DNA of 64,000 bases from Allacma fusca (lineage: Eukaryota; Arthropoda; Collembola; Symphypleona; Sminthuridae), in assembly GCA_947179485.1 (NCBI GenBank), contig OX359247.1:27876801-27940800 (forward strand), given 5' to 3'. The translations under genes were made by a program, and so were the position numbers. This document shows, piece by piece, positions 37,920 through 48,440 of the stretch (positions within the stretch are counted from its first letter, which is position 1; each line of letters begins with the position of its first letter). Under the pieces are notes generated by a model that had not been told where the DNA came from, did not search any database, and was given only the letters and a program-made list of their open reading frames with translations.

Positions 37920-38896
37920 TCAGTTTTTATTGGTTTTCAACTTCTCTAATTTCCGACGTTGTTGGGCTCGCCGTGCCTTTCCTAGTCGTTTGATTTTCTT
38001 TGGTTGGAGAATTGTAAGTCGTTGAATAGGTAGAGTCATAAGAGGAGGTATATTAGACGGTGTAGATTTGTCCGGAGTGTCAGCAATGGTGTCATGTTTT
38101 GTCGTAGGTGTAGGATCTTTGAATAACTGTCTTACCATGTTAGATTTAGAGAACTTGTTTTCGGATTGATTCTTCCAATATTGGTTGTAATATGATGCTT
38201 TATGGACCCAACTTTTTGTACACAGTTTCTTGTTAGAAGAAGGTAATGATGAAAGTGTGTCTGGATTTTTGTTAGATTTGTTAGGCGAAGTTGTTCGGGG
38301 TGAGACTGTTGTTGGTTGTACTAATGTTGTCGGAGTAGATTGTGGTTGAATAGGAATAGTTGAGAAATTTTTCGGTAGAGCCTGTATTATAACTTTTGGA
38401 TGAGGAAGCCAGATATCGTTGTACCAAATGCCTTTGGAATTTCCCATGTCGGTGATAAAAGGGGATTTGAATTTGGTAATGGAGTATATCCTCCAAGGAA
38501 CCAGGAGTTAGGACGTGGTAGTGTGTCAGATGAACTTGAGAAGGAGTTAGATGATAGAGAAACGAGGTCAATTTCTTTTAAGGTCGGATGTTTGAAAAAT
38601 TCTTGTTTTATTTTGGTTAGAAGGCCAGGAGTAATGGAAAGTTCGTTAGGGAGGTTGTTCTTCATGTCAGTCACAAAATTGGGAAAGGTAGTGGGCGAAG
38701 TAGGTGGAGATGGTTCGGTGTTGATGCATATGGGTGTCGGGGGATATGGAGATATGAAGCCAGAGTCTGTGTTAATGTTGTCAGAGTTGTCAGGTTTTGT
38801 TGGAGTAAGGTAACTAAATTGAGGTAAATTTTCACTAGGATTGCTTTCAACAATTAGAAAATCCTCCATCGAGGGTTCAAAGTCCATAAAGTCCAT
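37920..38896 (-). pseudogene. Pro/Ser/Thr-rich protein, two overlapping frames, unknown
   Basis: A - strand ATG at 38896 opens MDFMDFEPSMEDFLIVES, followed by a long Pro/Ser/Thr/Asn-rich stretch (to 38387). A second frame (38447-37920) continues with similar composition and ends in a basic run (KKIKRLGKARRAQQRRKLEK). The two read as one protein of about 320 residues with a frameshift near 38400-38440. Composition suits a structural or gag-like protein of a mobile element. I do not recognise a domain. It lies between the two 68-bp repeats. Confidence 0.45.
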
Positions 38897-39029
38897 CTAT
38901 TAATGTAAGAGAATGTGGGTTAGGCAATGATAAAATTAGATGTTGTCATTTGTTATTGGGAGATGATAGTGTTTCAGGTGTTGAGTATTCATTGTTATTA
39001 TATTGTTCAATTTTCCAATTCTCTTGTCT

Positions 39030-39337
39030 ATTAATTTGAAACTACGGGGGTTTATTTCTTACGGGTTTATTCTCCAACGTCACGGAATTCCCTCGAAAAT
39101 TATTGTTGATACCGGAGCCGCATTCACTTCTAAAGAATTTACTACATTCTGTAACTATTTTAAAATGGAACTAGTTACAACTCCACCAAACTGTCATAAA
39201 TCCAATGGATTAGCAGAAAGAAATAATGACACGCTAAAAAGAATTATGGCTAAATATTTACAAAATGATCACAGCAAATGGGAATTACGTCTACCCTGGG
39301 CAGTCTATGCTCACAATGTTACAATCCACACTGTGAC
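39030..39337 (+). pseudogene. Retroviral-type integrase core fragment (Ty3/Gypsy-like)
   Basis: The + strand frame reads HGIPSKIIVDTGAAFTSKEF, then TPPNCHKSNGLAERNNDTLK and WELRLPWAVYAHNVT. These are the D...F blocks and the E of a DD35E integrase core (D in IVDTG, E in GLAERNN). The protein is cut at its 3' end by the 68-bp repeat at 39338, and its 5' half, with the first Asp, is missing. Opposite orientation to the neighbouring Pro-rich ORF. Confidence 0.8.
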
Positions 39338-39405
39338 AAAATTTTCAAAACTATAAATATTGTTGATGGACAAACAGCAACTTGGAGTGGTTGCTGTTCA
39401 CGACA
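39338..39405 (+). repeat. 68-bp direct repeat, right copy
   Basis: Partner of 37815-37882, same orientation, one mismatch (T versus G). It immediately follows the integrase fragment. Confidence 0.9.
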
Positions 39406-39897
39406 ATATATATGTATTTAAATGTAAAGTAATGCCGTATCGTGATTTGCCTCAATACAATGATGCGGTAATTGAGCTTTATTGTTGTTTGTAAAATATC
39501 TAACATTTTATATTGTTCATTATTACTACATCCAATCAGAATGTTGTTAATGATTAAGTAATGCCAATAGATTTACAATGTTCAACGGTTTTGAGAGTTG
39601 CCATCCAACCACCGGAAGGAATAGATGCACTAGTTACAAAAACTGCAGTAACAGTTGCATTATTATTACGTATGGTTGCAATACAAATATAATGCTTCAA
39701 TGTGTTAGTTAACGATTAGTGTAGGAACGTTTAAATAAAGTAGTAAAAATAGTCAACACCTGAAAATTCAAAAGAATTATTAGTATTTCAATATAACTTC
39801 TAACATTCCGAATATAGTAAAAATCAGCAGTCGTAATTAGAAATGTATAATTAACAATAAGTAACAACAGTACTCGCATGAAATCGAATTCAGGGCA
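39406..39897. other. AT-rich spacer, no gene seen
   Basis: Non-coding in all frames as far as I can read. Confidence 0.4.
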
Positions 39898-42800
39898 TCA
39901 GGTTTTCTGAGAAAGTCTGAAATAGTATTTCAAGAAAACAAGAGTGTATACAACTTTGTCACTCAGTCGGGACCGTTGTTTTGTACAAAATAACCGTGCG
40001 AGAGAAAAATTACGTTCATTTTGAACGCTCGTAGCTCTTATGCTGAGAAGATAAATGCATCCCCTTTGTTGTGGCTGCAGAGTAATAGTATTTATTATAA
40101 ATAAGATAAGTATTATAATTGTAGGTATAGGAGCATGATTTCGGACAGTTTTGTGTCGAATTAAATGCTCTTTAAAATGAGCCATTGTACCTCATTGTCG
40201 CAGCAGTGGAACTGCAGTATCCTTTGGGTTATTAAAGTAATATTGTAAGTAATGCAGATGAATAGCATTTATAACAAATGAAGATAATTAATATAATTGT
40301 AATTATAATAATATAATGTTTTGTTTAGAATCAAATGTTCTTTAAAATATGTGATTGCACTGTATATTCGGAGCAGTGCAACTTTAGTATCGTTTGATTT
40401 ATGTACACATTTAATGTAAATTTGTATGGATTGTTAAAATTTAGCAAAATGTACTATTGATATGAAATGAAATTGATTATCAAAACAAATGTAATAATTT
40501 AATGTACTGCAATAATATGATTAGTAATTTAGTAATTCACAATGTAATTAAATGGATGAAATGATATTATGATAGTAGAAATGAAATAAATCAGATTGCT
40601 TTTAGATTTTGTCAAAGAGGGACGTGCTTCTGATTCCACTTACTTTTTCATTTTGTAGTAAAAGTGATTGCAAGTGAAAATAATCGTAATCTCACGAAGT
40701 TAAAGGTAGCTCTTGTTAAAGCTTATGTAAACGCCGAGTCCCATGACAACCTGATTATGAGAAACCAAACAAATAAATATTTTTTATTTAACACTTTCAT
40801 GTTGTAATTGTTACGTTATCATGAAATAATTTACACTTATAGACTATTTTATTATTATGCGAGAAAAGGCAGCACAGATATAGAGTTCAACTGGGACAAG
40901 CGTATAATTGAACTGTAAATTTTGACACAGATTCACTGCCACTTTTCACACTGCATTTCATTTTGATTTGTTAATAAATTAATTAAAATTACAACTCATG
41001 TTAATTTATTGCTGTAAACTCCTGGCACCAGTCATGGATCAACTAAAGTGAGGAATTTAAACTGTTCCGCCGTTGCCATTGTCATAGTTAGGTGTTAAGC
41101 ATCGAAGGGGGATTTCGTCGATCTTTTACGCCACAACAGCTTGCAACTTTAACTTGTATTTAAATTGAAGTCCACAGCTTGCTCTGTGGTGGTCCTTATA
41201 TTAAGTGTGGTAATCCTATTTTTTTGAGTTTCATAGGCACCTTAACCGACCCGATTGACTATAATGACTGATGTGTCAAATGACACCCTTCTTGGCCTTA
41301 GGTTTTGAGTTGCAACACATTTTGAGTTGATCTCCGATTACAGAACAAAACGAACAGGTGTAATCTTCCTAAAAATTCAAGGAGAATTGATAGGCTATTA
41401 ATTTATTGTTTTTTTGCTTTAATTAATTAGAACTTACAACACCTATTTCGGGGACAGCAATCGCAAGTTTACTTTGTTTAATCTTCTCCCGCAAAGGAAT
41501 ACTGATATCGTAACGAGTAGTACTTGTTTTATTTGCTGCTCGTTTTCTGTGGCCTTCGGCAACGTCTTCATCGGAGTGTGTAACTGAGGAGATCTTCTGC
41601 TGATAGCTCATCTACAGTATCTTTTAAAGTTTCTAGAGTTTGTACACGGTCTTCTAAAATATCATTCTCACCGTCAGTTAAGGTTTCATTTGTTAAAAGC
41701 GGGTTGCCTCTGCTCGTGTTTTTTATCAATTTTAATGGTAACCCAGGCTGTATACCTACCTTATTGGCTTCCTTGTAAGTAACTATACCGTTTTAGCATC
41801 TCAAATAAACTCGTCCAGCGCGTTTTGTAATCCATTATAAGCTTTTTAATTTTAGTTTGCGTTTTTTTCCTTTTTATCGAATTTGAATTGTTTTTGCAAT
41901 ATGAAATTCGTTTTAGGGGATTTACGGAATGGACGTGCACATCCACGAATTTTACTACTAACCTGGTTTGTATTTTAATGGTTGTGGCAGCTGAAGTACA
42001 TGCTGAGCAGAAGTAATGATAGATGAAGTTTGGACTGTCACAAGGAGAGAGCGAATCTTCGTTGCCATAGTGCAAAATTATTATTATTTTTGAAGCTTAA
42101 ATTATACCATTGAAATCAACCATAGATAAGCTTATGGTATTATGTTACATAGGATTATATATATAGTATTAGTGTGTAAGAGCCGCATAGATGGCGCACG
42201 TGTATCGTGTAGATAACATAATATAGGATAAGTATCCGAATATGGTAATGTTAGATACCCGGGTAGTTAGACCTAATGTCCAACCATGTGAATACCACTA
42301 AAATGTCTTCTTATGGATAGTAATTGATTTTAAGATACTTAAATGAAAATGTAGGTGCTAGTTTCTTAGTTAATTTAGCAACCCTGTTAGTTATATTAGA
42401 AGATATATGTACGTAACATGTATTTAGATAGGGAATATTACACAATGTTACCATAGGCACTTCAACTCATTTGTTTAGCTGTAAAATGAACAGTTAATAT
42501 TGTAAATTGAAGCAACAATAGGCTTAAGTTAAAATGATTGGATTTGTGTAATTAATGTATGATATTATATGGATAACTATGAATCGAAAAATAAGGTGGA
42601 TTAAGATTCTTGAGTGCGAATGAACCAGACGTACTTTTAATTACAATGAAAGTTCTACAATTGTTTTCCTACTATCTCTTTTCACGTTTATTCGCACTGG
42701 GTAGCAAAAAGGCTACCATTAGTGAAAAGGGAACGTTTAAGGGTTAGGAAAAGTCTGTGTACTCATAAAGGAGTTGGTCCTTCAATAATTATTCTACCAA

Positions 42801-43954
42801 CCAAGGGTTGGGAGAGAAAAGTTTAAAACAAAAATTATTCGTGCTATCAATCTGAGACGGCACAATGGTTATTACGCAACACGCTCAAATTCGGTAATAC
42901 CTCTGGATGCATGAAGTTTTGTACCTCATCCTTATTAGTACATTTACCTAATACGTGTTCTTCAGCATCAGATGCGCAGTGGTCGGTCTCGGGCCTTTTG
43001 CATTGTAATTTAGGGTTGGCAGGCCTCTTTTTGTCGTATAAAACGTCCACGATTGCTAACTGTATCGCCACACACATGATTGTTCACTTAAGAGAGCCGG
43101 CCGTACTTTTGCATTACATATGCCCCGTCATTCGTGCAACCCACCATTTCGGTTTTTTAAGACTAACCTGAATTTTCAACAAGCTGTAGGCATTCTTCAT
43201 CGGCAAAATTCATATGAATTCTGGGCAGTCCCAGGTTAGTGCAATTTGATCTTTTATTGCGCACATTAATATTTAAATACCTCTTGTTGTGACAAGAAGT
43301 CCACTCGTCTAATGTGACACTGAATGTTTCACCTTGCTCCTTAAGCCTTTTGAATTCTTTGATTTCCCCCCTTTAATCTCCGTACTAAACTGTACTACTA
43401 TATCTCAATTAGTATTATGGGGTCTTGGTAATGGACCCAATTCGGATTTAAGAAGCACCTTGCGAATTATTTTAGACTCAGAAATCAAGGCCTCTAAAGT
43501 ATTTTTTTCAAAGGGATGTAGGTCTTGATTGTTTCTATGACAAAATGTAAACACTTAATACAAATACTGTATCAGACTTGCAGATATATTTATTTTAAAT
43601 CTCAGGACATACATTTCTACTTATTCTGAGTAGACGATTCTACTGAAACATACAATTCTTCATCAATATCGGAATTGCCGTCAGAATTCGGTGGCGCAAC
43701 ACTGAAATATTGGGGTGCACTTTTTGTAGGCAATTTTTTAAACCCGAAGTGTTGTTATCAACAGTTGATATGATCACTGTACTTTCCTTGCAGTAGTTGC
43801 ACTTTGCTTTCAAACGATCGTTTTGTCTGAAAAAATAATTCCAAACGACAGCCCTCCGCCCTGCCGTTCCACTGTAATCACTGTAATCACTTTTGGGTGA
43901 ATCCTTTGTCCGTATTCGTAAAGTCGATCTTTTTTGGTCGAATTCGTTTCTCAA
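39898..43954 (-). pseudogene. zBED-type hAT transposase, broken and stretched over ~4 kb
   Basis: Parts appear in the expected order on the - strand. BED finger at 43954-43640 (VVWNYFFRQNDRLKAKC, CNYCKES, NTSGLKNCLQKVHPN). Transposase N-part at about 43350-43170 (FSVTLDEWTSCHNKRYLNIN, NLGLPRIHMNF). CVAIQLAIVDVLY near 43050. DYKTRWTSLFEMLKRY near 41830. C-terminal dimerisation block at about 40060-39900 (QNERNFSLARLF, KQRSRLSDKVV). Known: this series is diagnostic of hAT transposases with BED fingers. Stops, frameshifts and 0.5-1.3 kb non-coding gaps show it is dead. Possible ends lie near 37047 and 44165, where GGCGATAT-rich inverted sequences occur. Confidence 0.75.
40190..41420. other. Non-coding gap inside the hAT remains
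   Basis: AT-rich, no ORF of note, probably inserted DNA or decayed sequence. No terminal repeats recognised. Confidence 0.4.
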
Positions 43955-45059
43955 TTTTATTCATTTAAAACGAATATTAAAAGAACAAGTACTTAAAAGC
44001 TTATATTGTGCTTACCGTTAATCCAGAATGCCTGCTGCTCACCATGCAAGAATGCAACAATGAGGATTGATGTAGCCTTCCATGTAGTCTTATATATCGC
44101 CACTCCTTTTGGTGATATTTCCGGTATATAGTGTCTCCAAATCGCCATTTGCCATCACTAGCACAGACACATCTATCGTATTTGATTGTTCCGATATGTC
44201 AAATGGTCCAATGTCTTGGCGACCATAATTAAGGTGAATTAAGCTGAAATCCGTCACGATAATCTGGAGTAAAAACGAAAAGTGCAGCGGCTTTAAAAGA
44301 TTTCTTTGGACGAATTCAAGAACATAAGGTGGTGTTCAATGGTTTCGCTGTTAATTCGCCAAATGAAATGTATGAGACGACAAAAAGCTATTGTGTAAAA
44401 GGAAAAGCTACATTACGAATCTGAAAGCAAAAAATCAATCATAAATGTAGTGAGAATATTTATAACCGACTGGATTTTCTTTACCCATCGGATTCCATCA
44501 CCTGGAACTGATGAAAATTAAGGCGTAAATACTTTCCTCAAACGAGAAGTTATCATGGGGTTATGATATTTATGAATTACACACAAACTGGAAAAAATTA
44601 CTGACATCAAGTAATTGAATCAAAATAAATCATCCAGACTGTGTGACTTATACAAATAAAAGCGCAGATCAATTCCGTCACATTTCTCTCTGCCAATAAA
44701 AATTTGCAATGGATCCTTCAATGACAGAAATAGTTCAAAAATCAGACTTCATTCCAACAACGTCAGTTAAAAATGAAAGGATATTTTCAATTTATTCGCA
44801 TATTAGAAGTTAAGTATCTGTTAAATTAAACGGTGGAAGATGAGTAAAATCACGGAAGCAACTGATTTTAAAATACTGGATCAAATTATACACACGCAGT
44901 AAATGGAGTGTAAATGTATTATTTGTTTAGATAGATTTTACTGATTACTTAATCATGCGCAACCTCCGGTTGATAGTTAATTTTCGAGAAGGACTTCTAA
45001 GTGATCAAAAACATAATGTTTATATAACGGGTCTGCTAAAAAATATGTTTGATCAATAA
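43955..45059. other. Spacer with possible hAT 5' terminus
   Basis: 44080-44165 carries TATATCGCCACTCC and CCATTTGCCATCACTAG. These echo, in inverted orientation, the GGCGATAT-rich stretch at 37047-37130. The rest is AT-rich and unassigned. Confidence 0.35.
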
Positions 45060-46450
45060 TATAATAATAATAATATTTTATTCAGTCGATTTGGCCGCAA
45101 CCCTTACAGCATTGCTTTAATTTTAAAATTACAGATTTCAATATTGAAATTGCTTATCCTAAAAATTGCCTAAGGCTTATTATTATTGATAATTTTGATA
45201 ATTAAATTAAATCTGGTTTAATATTATGTATTAATTTCTTCCATGTATCTAAGGTATACGTTTCTGATTTTCATTGCCATTTTCCAAAATTGATATAACT
45301 TTATATAATCTATTTTGCGGTGTTCCCTGCCCAACATAGTTATGATATAATTTTCTCTGGACATATTTTCCGTGTAAAACGGTTTTAGAAGTTGCCGACA
45401 TTCACCGTAATGGACACACTCCCACATAACATGATAATGATCTTCTGTATAGTTTGTGTTGCATAATTCACATGCGCTGCTTACTTCCAACTTGTGCCAT
45501 ATCTTGAAAGCTCCGTTCAATATGTAATATGATTCTGTTCGAACCTCAGGAAAGCCCACTCGGAGATTTTGAATCAAGCATATCGTGTTCCAATCCAGGT
45601 CTCTATTGTAGAGGTCGCTGGCAGATATATGGGTAGTGATTTGGCAAAGTTGCATCCATCTTGGGTCGTTTTGCATCATGCTTACGTCTGTATTTGCTGA
45701 TCACATGTAGTATTTTGCGATCATTTCAGGTGATTTTCACTTTAGTATGGTTGTTAGTCAGTCGATTGTAATCTTCCGCCATATTTGCTTCTTCGAACAT
45801 TACACTTAGTTGTTTTGTCCAACAATACCTGACTGGTATTGCCATTATATTTATTTCATTATAACACGCTCTTGTCAAAGATTTTTCTGGCTTATTGAGA
45901 ACAAATTTGTACAAAAATATCATTGTAGCTTTAAATATTCTACATTAAATATTGGTTGATCCTGTTTCTAATCTTATTATATAACCGGGGGTATTATTTG
46001 TTATTTTACAAAGCTTTCGAAGAAATTGGGATTGAAAGGTTTCCATTGAGCTGAGGTATCTAAGGCCCCAAATAGGTGTCGCATATAATAAAATAGATTC
46101 AACAAGGGAGTCAAACAATCTAATTATTTTTTCGATTTTTGTCATTTTCGCTCTCCATAGCAGTTCGAAAAGGTTGGACTGAGCCGCTCTTGCTTTTGTA
46201 ATAAATTTTTCACTGGCTTGGTTGAATATTCAAGTAGATTGAAATGGAACTCATATATATATATATTCTATCACTACACTATTCCATTTAAGAATGCCGT
46301 TTCCGCCGTGTCGGCCGTTTTTGCTAAATATAATTACCTTTGTCTTATCTAAATTAATCTTTAGATTGTTTGCTTCAAAATATTTTACCAGAATGTTGAT
46401 CATATTTTGCAAGTCATCCTTTGTTTCTGAAACTAACACCATGTCAACAT
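45060..46450 (-). mobile_element. 5'-truncated LINE (I/Jockey-like) with (TAA)n-type tail
   Basis: On the - strand: RT from the catalytic (A)DD site, here VDMVLVSETKDDLQNMINIL, then NNLKINLDKTKVIIFSKNG (about 46440-46290); post-RT SILLYATPIWGLRYLSSM (46145 on); C-terminal CELCNTNYTEDHYHVMWEC (45480-45420). It ends with AATAAA and a TTA/ATA microsatellite at about 45095-45057. The RT begins abruptly at the catalytic motif near 46450, as expected for incomplete target-primed reverse transcription. Frames break near 46200 and 45930. Confidence 0.85.
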
Positions 46451-46740
46451 GAACCCTAACGAGAACCAGCAGCGCAAGGGAATTTTGTCCAAATGTCCAG
46501 CTGCTCTCCCTAGCATTATTAAGACGTAAAGGTTGCTGTTTGGACTTTACGCTCCCCGACTGGACCCACGCATGGGTTTGACGCATGTCCAAAGGCCAAC
46601 GTTTTTCATTCTCAAACAGAGATGTGTTTTCTCTGAAGAACTGGAGCCCCTCCCAATGCCTCCAGGCAGACACGGCACACAACAAGCTGACGGCGGACCA
46701 GTCGGGCACTTCTAAGAGACACGCTAACCAATCCTAGCAC
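46451..46740. other. GC-richer segment of unknown origin
   Basis: Unlike the AT-rich neighbours on both sides. Open on both strands for about 60-150 codons, but neither reading shows a motif. It lies directly upstream of the 5' truncation point of the LINE. Confidence 0.4.
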
Positions 46741-46940
46741 TCGGACTGAAAAAAATGTCAACGAGATTTATTTTTGGATTTTATATCTGCATTTTTTATT
46801 TTGTTATTTGCGCAAAAATATGTACTTCCATGGGCTTAAGCGCAATACAAAATATGGTACATTATGTTAGAAATGGACGAGATTTAAAGGATGCGTTGAA
46901 GATAAATTAGGTGCAGTCACCAAAAGTTATGTGTCGGGAT

Positions 46941-47126
46941 TATTTTAACCAGTGTGGAACAGGACGACGTAAGAAGCAAAAGTTCACCCCAAAACGGGGA
47001 GGGTCAGGTCGAGATTAAAAAGCAAACAGGAAAACAAGAAAGAGAAGAGTATCAAAGACGCATAAAGGAAGATATTCTGTCGTACAGATTCGAAAGCGCG
47101 GTGTGAAGTCTAAAAAATGCTTTTGA
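46941..47126 (+). pseudogene. Short highly basic ORF remnant upstream of capsid gene
   Basis: One frame from 46941 to the TGA at 47124-47126 is rich in K and R (GRRKKQKFTPKRGGSGRD, then NRKTRKRRVSKTHKGR), with one internal TAA near 47017. Short basic proteins occur beside capsid genes in Polinton-like elements, but I cannot assign this one. Its start is not visible. Confidence 0.35.
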
Positions 47127-48440
47127 CTATCCGACAATCTTCCATTAGCAAGATCGGATCGCTAAACAGTAAACATTGTAATAATTCCCCTTATACGTAC
47201 ATGCGAGTCGAAACCTGTTTATTCTCAGATCCCGGCTATGACGTTACAAGATTGGGCGCTCAAATTCAAAGTTTTTCCAGTTACAACAATTCAAGATAGT
47301 CCAACGATCCCGTTTCTAGACCTACGTTCAACTAACCTTAAGTTAAAGTGCAGGATTCGCGAGTCCGCTAACGGTGTATTAAAGAATTTCGAAATAGTGG
47401 CACTGGTAAATACTTTTCTGCGGAGTTTATTTTCTCAAGCGTCTTGCTACTTGAATGACGTTTTAATCACTTAGAGCAACTTGTATACTTACAAGAATTA
47501 TTCGGAGACAATATTTTTATACGGGACGGAGTACAAGAAATTGCAGCTCGAGTGTGCCATGTTTACACGAGAGAATACAGACATTATAAGTAATTAAATA
47601 CCATACAATATATATAATATAATTACAGACATTATAGACACGACTACATATGACGGTGATACCAAAAGATACAAGTGTCTAAACAGTAATGTTTTCGAGC
47701 AAATAGTACGTCCGTTTATGGATATATGTTCACAGACAAGTTATCTTTTACCAATTGTTGACATACGATTCGTTTTTACAGGATCCCCAGATGTATTTTG
47801 CCTGTTTACAAATACTGACGTGAAATATTAAATTCAAGAGACGATTCTATTGATTGAGAAACTAACTCTTAAACCATTTTTGGCCTTGGACGACATACGA
47901 GAGTTGGAGAAGGGGAAACTTGCATATATGCCGACGAGACGTGTCGAGGTGCGTCAATTCACAATCTCCCCTGGAGTGCGTCAGTTTACAACCGAAAATT
48001 CATTATCAAGACACACAAGATGTCATTATTTGTTTGGTGGCGAGCATATCGTTTATTGGATACCATAGGTCAAATCCGTGTGTTTCACAACCATGATCTT
48101 AATTTTATCAATTTAACTGAAAACGGAGAAATTGTCAACACTCTATTAGAAGTGGATTACGCCAGAGATTTATATGTGAAAGCCTACGACAATTTATTCA
48201 AGGTTTTGGATTGGAGTTAGGATGTTGGATTGGATATAAAATTTGAGCATTTTAAGTCACGTTTTGCCATATACGTGTATGATATCCGTGAAATAAAGGA
48301 AGGTTTTGTCCGCCCAAGCACGGGAACGTAAAGTTGGAATTAAAATTCAACTCTCCAGCGCTGAAAGCACTAATCTGGGTCTGCTACTTGGAATTTCCCG
48401 CAATTCTTCATATGAAGCGTTGCAAAAACGTTTTCTTTAA
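47117..48440 (+). pseudogene. Polinton/Maverick-type major capsid protein relic (F54H12.2-like)
   Basis: Fragments on the + strand follow the order of the double-jelly-roll capsid family of Polintons. They include IPFLDLRSTNLKLKC (near 47310), FLRSLFSQASCYLNDVLIT (47413-47470), a stop, then YTYKNYSETIFLYG; SYLLPIVDIRFVF (near 47745); YMPTRRVEVRQFTISPG (near 47930); then HNHDLNFINLTENGE and VDYARDLYVKAYDNLF (to 48205). Stops at about 47473, 47829 and 48219 and several frame changes make it non-functional. Known: homologues appear in many invertebrate genomes as uncharacterized F54H12.2-like proteins. No polymerase B, integrase or terminase-type ATPase was found nearby. Confidence 0.7.

Noticed and set aside
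38400-38813. 137-codon + strand open frame
   Set aside because: It is antisense to the Pro/Ser-rich - strand ORF, whose composition readily leaves the reverse strand open.
37815-39405. Reading the 68-bp repeats as the two LTRs of a small retrotransposon
   Set aside because: Far too short for LTRs, and the intervening coding remains are on opposite strands.
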